Source: G965220305 sp965220305
GTDB taxonomy: Bacteria; Chloroflexota; Dehalococcoidia; Lucifugimonadales; UBA3495
Length of the DNA: 64,000 bases
Assembly (NCBI GenBank): GCA_965220305.1
Contig: OZ244817.1
Location: 1,488,001 to 1,552,000, forward strand
Reading direction: 5' to 3'
The notes beneath the pieces were generated by a model. It saw only the letters and a program-made list of their open reading frames with translations, had not been told where the DNA came from and did no database searches. Of the stretch, positions 50,938 through 59,835 are shown piece by piece. Positions within the stretch are counted from its first letter, which is position 1, and every line of letters begins with the position of its first letter. The position numbers were made by a program, and so were the translations under genes.

Positions 50938-51455
50938 GAGCCGCCCCGTCTTGCCCGGCGGGGCGCTTCACCCAACACGGTTTGGGCCGGGGCCGCCGGT
51001 TGGTAGCTTCGCCCCAGCTTCAGCTTCTTCATTTCCTCTTCAATCAGGAAGAAATCGTTCTTGGGCAACAGGTGCAGGTTGCCCTGAAAAGCCATGTACC
51101 AGTTCTCCGGGGGCCAGCGGCGGATGTAGTCCAGCCGGTGGGCCAGCAACCCGGCCTCGATGTACTGCTCCCTGTCCAGAATAATCTCCGGCCTGATGCC
51201 CACCTGGTAGGGCCAGCCGGTGCTGCCCTCGCTCTTCCAGGGAGTAACATCCTCCTCGCTGTAGGGAGAGGTAACGGTGACGGTGGCGGTGAACCGCCGA
51301 ATACCGGACACGTAGAACAGGAGGCGGTCGCCCGACTCTACCCGCTGCACCTTGCGGCGGTATTGGGATTTCAAACCCTGAATGGAGAAATCCAGTCCCT
51401 TGGTAATCTGGAAATTCTCCTCGTTACAGACAATCATCCAGAAATTCCGGGGCAT
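50871..51455 (-). CDS. EVE-domain protein
   Basis: A 194-residue protein: the first 140 residues form an EVE (PUA-like) domain, NFWMIVCNEENFQITKGLDF and the later VESGDRLLFYVSGIRRFTATVTVTS are typical of the modified-base-binding fold. The last 40 residues are rich in Arg, Pro and Ser. Start ATG 51455 has AGAGG upstream. EVE domains recognise modified cytosines in DNA or RNA, sometimes next to McrBC-type nucleases. The 3' end overlaps the Nmad3 gene, and the extra tail lies inside that overlap. Confidence 0.82.
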   Translation of the reverse strand: MPRNFWMIVCNEENFQITKGLDFSIQGLKSQYRRKVQRVESGDRLLFYVSGIRRFTATVTVTSPYSEEDVTPWKSEGSTGWPYQVGIRPEIILDREQYIEAGLLAHRLDYIRRWPPENWYMAFQGNLHLLPKNDFFLIEEEMKKLKLGRSYQPAAPAQTVLGEAPRRARRGGSYSGRPRRPRATEGGNPSMSTT

Positions 51456-51939
51456 AGGAAACCTCTTGAAAAACCACGATGTTGGCGGGGGTTGGCGAGC
51501 CAATTAGCCCCCCTCAGTAAACTATTTTAGCACGAAACCCCCCCAGCTATACCAGGGTATGGCGCTGGCCGCCCAGGGCCTTCTAATTGTCACCAACTGT
51601 GTTGGCCCAAGAGGCTATCGGCTGCACTCGGAAATCCCGCCAACCCCCCTTCAAAAAGGGGGGCCTTTCTCTCCCCCTTTTGCAAAGGGGGATTTCCCAC
51701 CTTCACCAACTCGGGAGCTTGCGGCTGTATTGGCCTGACAACGAGGATCGAAAGACCCTGGGGCCGCCACGGCTCCATTGGCCTTTTCTACCCAGTTGTT
51801 GTAACATCATTCAGGCTATATCTGGCAGGCCATATCTGGGCCGGGCGCCCTGGCCTCCCGACGACTGCCGCCGGGGAAACAGCCCCTCGCCCGCGCCACC
51901 AAACACCACCGGGAAGAAAAATCAGGAGGCAATAGAGGA
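51456..51939. other. Intergenic gap with repeats
   Basis: Contains a copy of family C at 51635-51712 and, near 51746, GATCGAAAGACCCTGGGG, another copy of the recurring ATCGAAAGACCCTGG motif. No gene. Confidence 0.65.
51635..51712. repeat. Dispersed repeat, family C (copy 2)
   Basis: GGAAATCCCGCC ... CAAAAAGGGGGGCC ... CTCCCCCTTTTGCAAAGGGG then GATTTCCCACC. Confidence 0.65.
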
Positions 51940-53115
51940 ATGGCGACAAGTGGGTCCAGAGAGCGGGAAATCGCCATCGTGGGGGTGGCCGAGTCCGACG
52001 AGATGGGAACGGTGCCCAACAAGTCATCCCTACAGCACCACGCCGAGGCGGCGTACAATGCCCTGGAGGATGCGGGAATAGCCAAGAACGAGGTCAATGG
52101 CCTGCTTACCGCCGGCTTTTCCACGCTGGCTACCGCCGAGTACATGGGCATTCGACCGGGATTCACCGACAATACCTCGGTGGGTGGCTCCTCCTTCGTC
52201 ATTCACGTGGCCCACGCGGCGGCGGCGATTCGCGCCGGTTACTGCGATACGGTGCTCATCACCCATGGCCAGGCGGGCCGCTCCACCCGGGCCCGGGTGC
52301 CCGGCGACAACAACCTGCCTGTGGCCCAGTACGAGAGTCCCTACGGCATGATTGGGCAGCCCATCAACTACTCCCTGGCCTGCACCCGCTACATGCACGA
52401 GTACGGCGAAGACAAGACCCGCCAGGGCATGGCCGAGATTGCCGTCTCCACCCGTAAATGGGCCAACCTCAACCCCAAGGCCGTGATGCACGACACGCCC
52501 ATGACCTTTGACGAGTACCACGACTCCCGCTGGGTCGCCTGGCCCTTCCACCTGGTGGACTGCTGCCTGGTCACCGACTCGGGTGCGGCCATCGTCGTCA
52601 CCACCGCCGAAAAAGCGGCCAGTTGCCGCAAACAGCCGGTATGGTTGCTGGGAGCGGCGGAGTCCCACGACCACGGCATCATCAGCACCATGCCTTCCTT
52701 TACCTCCCTCATCGCCCGGGAGACGGGGCCCCAGGCCCTGGGCCGGGCCGGCCTGACCCACGACGACATCGACCTGACGATGATCTACGACTCCTTCACC
52801 TACACGGTAATGCTGACCCTGGAGGGCCTGGGCTTCTGCGGCCCGGGCGAAGCCGCCGACTTTGTGGCCAACCAGCGCACCGCCCCCGGCGGTGATTTCC
52901 CACTGAACACCAACGGCGGCGGCCTGTCCTACACCCACCCGGGAATGTACGGCAGCTTCCTGCTGGTGGAGGCGGTGCGGCAGTTGCGAGGTGAGGCTGG
53001 CGACCGGCAGGTGCAGGGCCGCAACGACGCCAGCCAAGCGCCCAAGACCTCAATTGTAAACGGCACCGGCGGCTCTCTGTCCTCCACCGGCACGGTGGTG
53101 CTGGCCCGGGACTGA
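51940..53115 (+). CDS. SCP-x-like thiolase family protein
   Basis: A 391-residue thiolase-fold protein of the SCP-2/non-decarboxylating type. IAIVGVAESDEMG begins, LLTAGFSTLATAEYMG follows, and NTNGGGLSYTHPGMYGSFL and IVNGTGGSLSSTGTVVL carry the C-terminal motifs. The position usually held by the nucleophilic Cys reads SVGGSSF, so it may lack thiolase activity or use another residue. The usual DUF35/zinc-ribbon partner is not adjacent. AGGAGGCAATAG precedes ATG 51940. Confidence 0.87.
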   Translation: MATSGSREREIAIVGVAESDEMGTVPNKSSLQHHAEAAYNALEDAGIAKNEVNGLLTAGFSTLATAEYMGIRPGFTDNTSVGGSSFVIHVAHAAAAIRAGYCDTVLITHGQAGRSTRARVPGDNNLPVAQYESPYGMIGQPINYSLACTRYMHEYGEDKTRQGMAEIAVSTRKWANLNPKAVMHDTPMTFDEYHDSRWVAWPFHLVDCCLVTDSGAAIVVTTAEKAASCRKQPVWLLGAAESHDHGIISTMPSFTSLIARETGPQALGRAGLTHDDIDLTMIYDSFTYTVMLTLEGLGFCGPGEAADFVANQRTAPGGDFPLNTNGGGLSYTHPGMYGSFLLVEAVRQLRGEAGDRQVQGRNDASQAPKTSIVNGTGGSLSSTGTVVLARD

Positions 53116-53295
53116 TGGGCTGTTTCGACAGGTCCAAGCGGCAAACCAGTTGGCGGCGTTCCGGTCGCAACGCCGGATTCAAACAAGTTTTTCATTGGGT
53201 TGCTTCCTCTACCCTTGGGAAGGGACGTCAGGCGAGGTCGAACAGCAAGGACGGGGGCAACTCGTGGGACATAAGACCTCGCTTAGGGTTAGCTT

Positions 53296-53514
53296 ATGAC
53301 GGAAGAACGTACCACAGAGCGGTTGCTAGGCCATTTGCAAGCCGATGTGGAAAATCTGAAAGCCGGCCAGCAAGAGCTACGCGCCGGCCAGCAAGAACTA
53401 CGCGCCGATAATCGCCGGCTGCTTTACACGATGATAAGCATAGGAGGGGCAATTGTCGTCGGGCTGCTTGGGTTGCTTGGCGTTCTGACAACGCTGGTTC
53501 TGAGAGCAACTTAG
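53296..53514 (+). CDS. Small coiled-coil protein with C-terminal membrane helix (paralogue 4)
   Basis: A 72-residue protein: EERTTERLLGHLQADVENLKAG then tandem QQELRAG/QQELRAD heptads and a membrane helix MISIGGAIVVGLLGLLGVLTTLVL. The coil is encoded by a short tandem repeat. Layout as in the paralogues at 37198, 40520, 42053 and 59262. Confidence 0.7.
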   Translation: MTEERTTERLLGHLQADVENLKAGQQELRAGQQELRADNRRLLYTMISIGGAIVVGLLGLLGVLTTLVLRAT

Positions 53515-53588
53515 TGTTGCCTTGATTCCAGCGTATTCCGGAATCAAGGAATCCCAGGGATTTCCCACATCATGGGGGGGTGATTTTC

Positions 53589-53891
53589 ATGCTGTATTTC
53601 GTGTCTCTGGACCACTCGCCGGAAAAGTGCCCGGGCGTCGCCCTGGACATCCGTGACCGGGTGGTGCGGATGTGGGATTCGATGGACCAGGTTTTGCAGA
53701 GCCGGGGCTGTAGCTACCAGGGCGGTTGGGTCAGCAAGTCGGCCCACCTCAGTGTCCTGGTCATCGACGCGCCCAACGCCCACGCGGTGGATGACGCAAT
53801 GGTGGACCTGGGGTTGGCGGTGTGGAACAGCGCCACCATATACCCGGTCATCACCCTGCAAGAGGCGGTGGAGGGGCTGCCCGCCGGGTAG
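53589..53891 (+). CDS. Small YCII/DUF3303-like protein
   Basis: A 100-residue ferredoxin-like protein: MLYFVSLDHSPEKCPGVALD, then SKSAHLSVLVIDAPNAHAVDDAM. ATG 53589 has GGGGGG upstream. It resembles small DUF3303 or YCII-like proteins in size and pattern, but I cannot name a function. Single gene. Confidence 0.6.
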   Translation: MLYFVSLDHSPEKCPGVALDIRDRVVRMWDSMDQVLQSRGCSYQGGWVSKSAHLSVLVIDAPNAHAVDDAMVDLGLAVWNSATIYPVITLQEAVEGLPAG

Positions 53892-54067
53892 GGGTCAACC
53901 TCCCCGCAGCCGGGGATAGTCGGCTGCGGGAACGCGCGGCGGGTGTGAACTCCTGGCGGATGGAGTCAACGCCATTTCTGCGGCCCGCCACATTGTGATG
54001 CCTTTCGTGGCTGGTTGGGAGCTCGTGAGCACATCGCTTGGGGCCGAGAGGGTTCTGCCGGGATGGG

Positions 54068-54388
54068 CTAGGGCTCGGGCACCTCGGCGAAGAAATGCCC
54101 CTCCCGCATGGTCACCGGAAAGACGGACATCTGGGCCCGGGGGCCGTTGATACAGATACCCTCGGTCATTTCAAAGCGCCAGCCGTGATCCGGGCACATG
54201 AAGCAAGTATCCCACTTGATGATGGTCCCCCAACTGTGGGGACAGATGGCGGAGAGGAGGCGATAGACCCCATCTTTGCCCTTGGCTAGAAAGTAGGACT
54301 CGCCGTCGATGGTCAGGACGGTGGGAAGCTGTTCAAAGGAGTCCACCATCCCCAGGTCTACCTCTTTATTGGACGCGGCGTTGGTCAT
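54068..54388 (-). CDS. Rieske-type ferredoxin
   Basis: A 106-residue Rieske [2Fe-2S] protein with CPH (in ICPHSWG) and CPDH (in FMCPDHGWRFE) cluster ligands. It begins MTNAASNKEVDLG, and GMVDSFEQLPTVLTIDGESYFLAKGKDG is the N-terminal sheet. ATG 54388 follows GGAGGG. It is probably the ferredoxin of an oxygenase; no oxygenase is adjacent. Confidence 0.88.
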   Translation of the reverse strand: MTNAASNKEVDLGMVDSFEQLPTVLTIDGESYFLAKGKDGVYRLLSAICPHSWGTIIKWDTCFMCPDHGWRFEMTEGICINGPRAQMSVFPVTMREGHFFAEVPEP

Positions 54389-54478
54389 CGGCCCTCCAGT
54401 GCCACCAAGTTGGACGCCAGTATATCCCAAAGGGGGCCGGGGCCTCAAGGCTGGCGTCGCACCCCCAGGGTATTTCGA

Positions 54479-54565
54479 TTGTCACCGTGAGCGGAGCGAA
54501 TGGTCTGAAGTCCCCGGACAGCACAGGCCCCCGCCCCTGGATTCCCGCCTCTGCGGGAATGACCG
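54479..54565. repeat. Longer dispersed repeat containing family A palindrome (copy 2)
   Basis: GTCACCGTGAGCGGAGCGAA then TGGTCTGAAGTCCCCGGACA and ATTCCCGCCTCTGCGGGAAT, matching 35535-35616. Confidence 0.75.
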
Positions 54566-54591
54566 GAGAACCTGGTTCGCTCCCACCTGAT

Positions 54592-54632
54592 CCACCCCTG
54601 GATTCCCGCCCTCGCGGGAATGACGGTAGGGG
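54592..54632. repeat. Dispersed palindrome, family A (copy 8)
   Basis: CCACCCCTGGATTCCCGCCC then TCGCGGGAATGACGGTAGGGG; complete flanking arms as in copy 2. Confidence 0.75.
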
Positions 54633-54958
54633 CGCCTGCCTGAAAGCGCGCCTTGGCCCGACCGGTCCGCCAGGAGCGGGAGAGCGGTTTGCCACCCACA
54701 ACTATAGGGGCGCTGGACCGGAGAGGAAGGGCCGGGGCCGGGCCGAAGACTTCCGGGGAAATGGGCTGCCCAATCGCCGGTGGAGGGGCATCTATTCCCA
54801 TATTATAATGAATATCAAAAGCGATCCATATTGGGAAAAGCCCCCGAAAATGGTTGACACACCCGTTTGCCTGACTTATCATTCATTGTATCAACCCAGG
54901 TGTTTGGGGGCAAATTACGCCTTCTGAATATCTCAACTTTCGCGGAAGGAGGCACCCT

Positions 54959-56359
54959 ATGTCGAGCAGGGAAGACCTTGCACTTATGGCCCACCTGTTG
55001 CGCCGCGCCGGGTTCGGAGCGACCCGGGAGGAGCTTGAGCAGTGCGCTGCTCAGGGGTACGATGCAACTGTTGAAGCATTGCTCAATCCCCCGGTAGAAC
55101 AGCCCGGCGGCAACATGGCTTTGCTGCTGCGTTACCACCCCAGTTTCCTACTGCCAGGAGGCACCCCTTACTCCGGTCAGGCCAACTGGATGTACAATAT
55201 GCTCAGCACCCAGCGGCCGCTGGAAGAGAAGATGTCCCTATTCTGGCACCACGTCTTCGCCACCGGCAACTCCAAGGTGGACAACTGTGACCAGTTGCTG
55301 GAGCAGATCCAGATGTTCCGGGAGCACGGCATGGGCAACTACCGGGAACTGCTGGTAGAAGTGTCCAAGAACCCGGCCATGATATTCTGGCTGGACAACA
55401 ACGAGAACCACCGGGACGCCGTCAACGAGAACTGGGGACGGGAGCTGTTGGAGCTCTTCTCCATGGGCGTCAGCAACTACACCGAAGTGGACGTACGGGA
55501 AGCTTCCCGCGCCTTCACCGGCTGGACCATCAGCCCCAAGATTCCCAGGCTTCCCTACGGTCGCTTCCCCTGGAAGTTCCACTACAAGGAAGAGGACCAC
55601 GACGACACCGAGAAGACCTTCCTGGGCGAGACCGGGAACTTGAACGGCGAGGACATCATCGACATCGTGGTGCAGCAGCCGGCCACGGCCCGCTTCATCT
55701 GCCGCCACCTGTACAACTTCTTCGTCGCCGACGACGTGCAAGTACCGGCCTGGACCATCGAGCCTTCCCGGGACGAGGAAGCCCTGGAAATGATGGTGGA
55801 CGCTTTCGTCGACTCCGGCTATGAGATGAAGGCAGTGCTCCGCACCATATTCACCTCCGACTTCTTCAAGAACGCCCGCTTCGCCAAGATTAAGAGCCCC
55901 ACGGAAGTAGTTACCGGCACCCTGAAGATGGTTGGGCAGTTCCAGAGCCCAGACCCCGGCGTTCTGCAAATCGGCAAAGAGCCCACCTACATGGGCCAGT
56001 CCATCCTGGACCCCCCCAGCGTGGAAGGCTGGTATACCGGCCACGAGTGGATTAACAGCGGCTCGCTGCTGGCCCGCATCAACTTCGTCGCCGACCGGGT
56101 AGCCAACACCAACTTGCCCGGTGTCCAGAGCATCATCCAGCACATCAAGGCCTCCGGCGCCACCACCCCCGAGCAATTGGTGGAAGCTGCCGCCGAGCAC
56201 ATGGGCTTCCTTGAGCTCAGCGAAGAGACTCGCGAGCAACTGCTGGAGAACATCCGGGCAGGTGGCAACCTGGACTGGAACAACGAAGAGAACGCCGCCA
56301 CGCGCATCGGCGAGACCATGGCCTTGATCGGGGCCACCACCGAGTACCAATTCGGCTAA
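54959..56359 (+). CDS. DUF1800 family protein
   Basis: A 466-residue DUF1800 protein: LMAHLLRRAGFGATREELEQCAAQGYD, then the conserved EKMSLFWHHVFATGNSKV and ENWGRELLELFSMGVSNYTEVDVREASRAFTGW. Full length. DUF1800 proteins usually travel with DUF1501 and have been linked to secreted or cell-surface polysaccharide processes. Here DUF1501 follows 44 bases later, and an NHL protein after that. GGAGGCACC precedes the ATG. No signal peptide is evident. Confidence 0.9.
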   Translation: MSSREDLALMAHLLRRAGFGATREELEQCAAQGYDATVEALLNPPVEQPGGNMALLLRYHPSFLLPGGTPYSGQANWMYNMLSTQRPLEEKMSLFWHHVFATGNSKVDNCDQLLEQIQMFREHGMGNYRELLVEVSKNPAMIFWLDNNENHRDAVNENWGRELLELFSMGVSNYTEVDVREASRAFTGWTISPKIPRLPYGRFPWKFHYKEEDHDDTEKTFLGETGNLNGEDIIDIVVQQPATARFICRHLYNFFVADDVQVPAWTIEPSRDEEALEMMVDAFVDSGYEMKAVLRTIFTSDFFKNARFAKIKSPTEVVTGTLKMVGQFQSPDPGVLQIGKEPTYMGQSILDPPSVEGWYTGHEWINSGSLLARINFVADRVANTNLPGVQSIIQHIKASGATTPEQLVEAAAEHMGFLELSEETREQLLENIRAGGNLDWNNEENAATRIGETMALIGATTEYQFG

Positions 56360-56403
56360 GAGGGCAGCCCCGAGAATCCCAACGCTTTTAGGAGAGAAGA
56401 GAC

Positions 56404-57534
56404 ATGACTTCTACCAAGAAAGACCCGGTCGTAGTCGTGCTGCAGCTAACCGGCGGCAACGACTTCTTCAATACGGTAATCCCCTACACCGACCCGCTGT
56501 ACCAGGACAACCGGCCGGTGGTGAAGTACGAACAGGAAGACATCATCAAGATCAACGGCGAAATCGGGTTGATGCCGACCATGGGCCCCATCAAGGAACT
56601 GTACGACCAGGGCAAGGTCGCCATCGTTCCCGGGGTTGGCTATGCCAACTCGCCGCGGAGCCACTTCCGCAGCATGGACATCTGGCACACCTGCGAGCCG
56701 GACAAGGTGGGAACGGAAGGCTGGGCGGGCCGGTTGGCCCGGGAACTGGACCCGAACAAAGAGAACGTACTGACGGCCATCAACTTTGGACACGGGCTGC
56801 CGCGGGCGTTGGCGGTGCCGGGAGTCCCGGTAGCGGCGATAGCCGACCTGGGCACCTACGGACTGCTGACGGGGATCAGCGACCAGGACCAGCGGGCCAA
56901 GGCGTTAGACCTGTTCTCGCGGATGTACTCGCCCACGGTGGGCGGGAGCTTCGTCAACGACTACCTGCGCTCCACGGGCACCGACGCCATGGTGGGCGCG
57001 GACATCGTGAAGGTAGCGCCGGAGCGGTACAGTTCCAACGTGGAGTACCCGAACTCGCCGATCGCGATGCACCTTCGGGACATTGCCCAGGTGTACCTGG
57101 CAGACCTGGGGACGCGGATTTTCTACACCCAGCACGCCAGCTTTGACACCCACGCGGGGGAGATGGCGGGTCACCCGGTACTGTGGAAGGAAGTCTCCGA
57201 GAGCATCTCGGCCTTCTTCCAGGACCTGAAGGAGCACGGCACGGGAGAGAACGTGGTGATGTACCTGTTCTCCGAGTTTGGCCGTCGGGTGCACGACAAC
57301 GGGTCGGGCACGGATCACGGCGCTGCGGGCGCGACCTTCTACATCGGGGACCCGGTGCAGGGTGGCCTGTACGGAGAGTACCCGTCGCGGAAGAACGAGG
57401 ACCTGGAACAGGGCGACCTGGTGCCCAACTACGACTTCCGCGGAGGCTACAGCACCATAGTGGAAGACTGGTTCGGCCTGGACGCCAACCCCATCGTGGG
57501 CGGTAACTTCGAGAAGCTCTCGGTCCTGAAGTAA
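56404..57534 (+). CDS. DUF1501 family protein
   Basis: A 376-residue alkaline-phosphatase-superfamily protein: VVVVLQLTGGNDFFNTVIPY is the DUF1501 start, SHFRSMDIWHTCEPDKVGTEGWAGR is the signature, and HASFDTHAGEM and SEFGRRVHDNGSGTDHGAAG hold metal-type residues. No TAT signal is seen, while most homologues carry one, so this copy may be cytoplasmic or exported with a partner. Paired with the DUF1800 gene. Confidence 0.92.
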   Translation: MTSTKKDPVVVVLQLTGGNDFFNTVIPYTDPLYQDNRPVVKYEQEDIIKINGEIGLMPTMGPIKELYDQGKVAIVPGVGYANSPRSHFRSMDIWHTCEPDKVGTEGWAGRLARELDPNKENVLTAINFGHGLPRALAVPGVPVAAIADLGTYGLLTGISDQDQRAKALDLFSRMYSPTVGGSFVNDYLRSTGTDAMVGADIVKVAPERYSSNVEYPNSPIAMHLRDIAQVYLADLGTRIFYTQHASFDTHAGEMAGHPVLWKEVSESISAFFQDLKEHGTGENVVMYLFSEFGRRVHDNGSGTDHGAAGATFYIGDPVQGGLYGEYPSRKNEDLEQGDLVPNYDFRGGYSTIVEDWFGLDANPIVGGNFEKLSVLK

Positions 57535-57650
57535 AACAAGGGACCGACCCGACGCTTCACGGGGAAACCAGGACCAGGATTGAGCTTTCGGGCCGGGTGG
57601 ACTCTCAGCGGTTCCTCCGGCCCAATTAAATATCACGGGAGGATTAAGAT

Positions 57651-58679
57651 ATGGCGCTGCACACTGTAGCCGCCGGTCGCGGTTGGATATATAGCCACCA
57701 CGTCGGTCGCAACGCCGGTGTAGGCATGGGTTTCAGCAACCCGGTAGGCGTTGCCATCGCCCCTGACGGCGTCCTGTACGTCGCCAACCGCTCCGGCGAG
57801 CAGAACCCCAGTTCCCGAATCAGCAAAGTCACGGTAGACCAGGAGTTTATCACCGAGTTTGGCCGACAGGGGCCGTTGTATTCCGAAGGAGCCACCAGCC
57901 ACTTCACCTGGCTCACCGGCGTAACCTTGGACAAGGATGAGAACGTCTACTGCTCCGATGAGTGGAAGAGCCAGATTAGCGTTTTCGACAAAGAGGGAGA
58001 ACTGCTGAAGGTATGGGGCGAGCGCGGCGATGGCGAAGGCCAGCTCAGCGGCCCCGCCGGCATCGCGATGGATGCCGATGACAACCTGTGGGTCGTCAAC
58101 AGCCTCAACAGCCGCATCCAGAAGTTCTCCAAGGACGGCAACTACCTGGACGGCTTCGGCCAGAAGGGCGCGGGCGACGGCCAGTTCGAGATGCCCTACG
58201 GCATCACCCTCGACAACGACGGGAATATCTACGTAGTTGACTGGGGTAACCACCGGGTTCAGCAGGTCAGCCCAGACGGTTCCCACCAGCTCACCTTTGG
58301 GCATGGCGGCACCGGGGCCGGCTCCCTCAACCATCCCACCGGCGTCGCCGTCGATAACGAAGGCGATGTGTACGTGGTGGACTGGATGAACGAGCGGATA
58401 GTCATCTATAACAACGAAGGCAACACCCTCACCTACCTGCACGGCGACGCCGTCGAGGTCTCCAAGTGGGGCGAGCTGTCCATTGAGGCCAACCCGGACC
58501 AGAAGCGGCGCCGCGCCCAGGTCTATGACCTGGTGGAGCAGCAGCGGAAGTTCCGGTTGCCCACGGGATGCGCCTACGACCTGGAGAACAACCGGCTAAT
58601 CGTTTGTGACACCCAGCGGGGCCGTCTTCAGATTTACGAGAAGGACAACAACTACGACGACCCGCAGTTCAACCTGTAG
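57651..58679 (+). CDS. NHL-repeat beta-propeller protein
   Basis: A 342-residue propeller with repeated units of the form GxxxxPxGVAIxxDGxxYVxNxxNxRIxxF: AGIAMDADDNLWVVNSLNSRIQKF, YGITLDNDGNIYVVDWGNHRVQQV, TGVAVDNEGDVYVVDWMNERIVIY. Four or more blades. No signal peptide. It follows DUF1501 by 116 bases and is bounded by a terminator at 58717. In related gene clusters NHL proteins go with DUF1800/DUF1501; perhaps part of one process. Confidence 0.9.
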   Translation: MALHTVAAGRGWIYSHHVGRNAGVGMGFSNPVGVAIAPDGVLYVANRSGEQNPSSRISKVTVDQEFITEFGRQGPLYSEGATSHFTWLTGVTLDKDENVYCSDEWKSQISVFDKEGELLKVWGERGDGEGQLSGPAGIAMDADDNLWVVNSLNSRIQKFSKDGNYLDGFGQKGAGDGQFEMPYGITLDNDGNIYVVDWGNHRVQQVSPDGSHQLTFGHGGTGAGSLNHPTGVAVDNEGDVYVVDWMNERIVIYNNEGNTLTYLHGDAVEVSKWGELSIEANPDQKRRRAQVYDLVEQQRKFRLPTGCAYDLENNRLIVCDTQRGRLQIYEKDNNYDDPQFNL

Positions 58680-58716
58680 TCGCTCCTAGTCGTTCCCGCG
58701 ATTTATCGCAAGGCTT

Positions 58717-58750
58717 ACCGGCGCCCATTGTTTGGGCGCCGGTAATTTTT
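58717..58750. terminator. Terminator between converging genes
   Basis: Perfect 10-base stem ACCGGCGCCC / GGGCGCCGGT (58717-58726 with 58734-58743), then AATTTTT. Confidence 0.88.
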
Positions 58751-58782
58751 GCTTCAGTTGGCGCTGACCGCGAACCTGGCCC

Positions 58783-59136
58783 TTAGCGGTTGGTGTCGAT
58801 GATGGCCCGGCGGTGGGTACCCTCGCCAATCTTCCGTTCCCCGTCGTAGGCCTCCACGCGGAAGTTCAGCCGGTTCCGCTCCATTTCCAGCAACTCGGCG
58901 TGGGCCACTATGGTTGCGCCGATGTCCGCCGGGGCCAGGTGGCGAATGTTGACCTCGAACCCCACCGAGGTCTGGCCCTCTTCCAAGAACTGGTGAATGG
59001 CCTCGATGGCGGCCCGCTCCATCAGGCCAATCATGGAGGGAGTGCTGAACTTGTCCACGTGCCCAGCCACGTTGTGCTCGCAGACCAGGGTCTGCCGCTG
59101 GCCCTTCAGTCCGGGTTGTATCTTTGGGCTTACCAT
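58783..59136 (-). CDS. FlK-type hotdog thioesterase
   Basis: A 117-residue hotdog-fold protein: VCEHNVAGHVDKFSTPSMIGLMERAAIEAI is the fluoroacetyl-CoA thioesterase-like region (active Thr/Glu/His arrangement), and DIGATIVAHAELLEMERNRLNF is the second strand set. Start ATG 59136 with AGGAGGTCAA. It hydrolyses a CoA ester; substrate unknown. Confidence 0.87.
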   Translation of the reverse strand: MVSPKIQPGLKGQRQTLVCEHNVAGHVDKFSTPSMIGLMERAAIEAIHQFLEEGQTSVGFEVNIRHLAPADIGATIVAHAELLEMERNRLNFRVEAYDGERKIGEGTHRRAIIDTNR

Positions 59137-59261
59137 TTGACCTCCTATTTTCGCCGAGTGTTCCTTTACTTCCGCTCTTTGGTCCGAACCCTGGCAGGTT
59201 ACTGGTTAACCGGAGTTTCTCCATCGCTGGGGTTGACTCGTTGCCGCACTATTTCTATTCC

Positions 59262-59570
59262 TCAACTCAGGAATTTTATTATGGTGGTTACGGCGGCTAC
59301 ACCTAGAGCCGAAGCGCCGACAATCAGGCTAATCATCCACTTGATCAAGTCTACTTTTTGTCTTTCCATCTCCGTTAGAAACTCGGACCGCTGCTGTTCC
59401 ATGCCAGTTTGGAACTCGGACCGTTGTCTTTCCATGCCGGTTTGGAACTCGGACCGTTGTCTTTCCATGCCGGTTTGGAACTCGGTTCTCAAGTCGGCGA
59501 TGTCAGCCTTAGTCGCCAGATGTTCGTAGACTCCCTCAAGACGACTGAGACGTTCTTCTGACGTGGTCAT
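59262..59570 (-). CDS. Small coiled-coil protein with C-terminal membrane helix (paralogue 5)
   Basis: A 102-residue protein: EERLSRLEGVYEHLATKAD then tandem repeats of EFQTGMERQRS encoded by a 33-base tandem repeat (59380-59480), and a hydrophobic C-terminus MISLIVGASALGVAAVTTI. Start ATG 59570 with GGGAG upstream. Same layout as the other four. Confidence 0.75.
   Translation of the reverse strand: MTTSEERLSRLEGVYEHLATKADIADLRTEFQTGMERQRSEFQTGMERQRSEFQTGMEQQRSEFLTEMERQKVDLIKWMISLIVGASALGVAAVTTIIKFLS
59380..59485. repeat. 33-base tandem repeat inside the coiled-coil gene
   Basis: About three copies of a unit containing CGGACCGTTGTCTTTCCATG and TTTGGAACT, encoding EFQTGMERQRS. Repeat length is a multiple of three, so units can be added or lost in frame. 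Confidence 0.8.
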
Positions 59571-59835
59571 TGCTACTCCCTGGAAGGTAATTATTGCGGC
59601 TCCCGGGTTGACTCCAGAGCGTGATTGAGTGACGCGAAGGGTGGATTTGCTGGAGGATAGGAGGGAAACTGGCCGGCGCCGACCGTATGGACGCTTGGCT
59701 ACCCAGGCGAGGCGCACTTAATATCATACCAGAAGCCCCGGCGTAGAGGGCTTGACCGCAAACGGGTACTCCCCTACCGTCTTGTATAGGCCCCCCCAAC
59801 TGATATATCATGCACGGGCCGGAAGAGGATAGAAA

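Larger units (their letters stand above)
54389..54958. other. Intergenic gap with repeats
   Basis: Holds the long repeat 54479-54565 with its family A palindrome, and a second family A palindrome at 54592-54632. No gene is supported. Confidence 0.65.
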
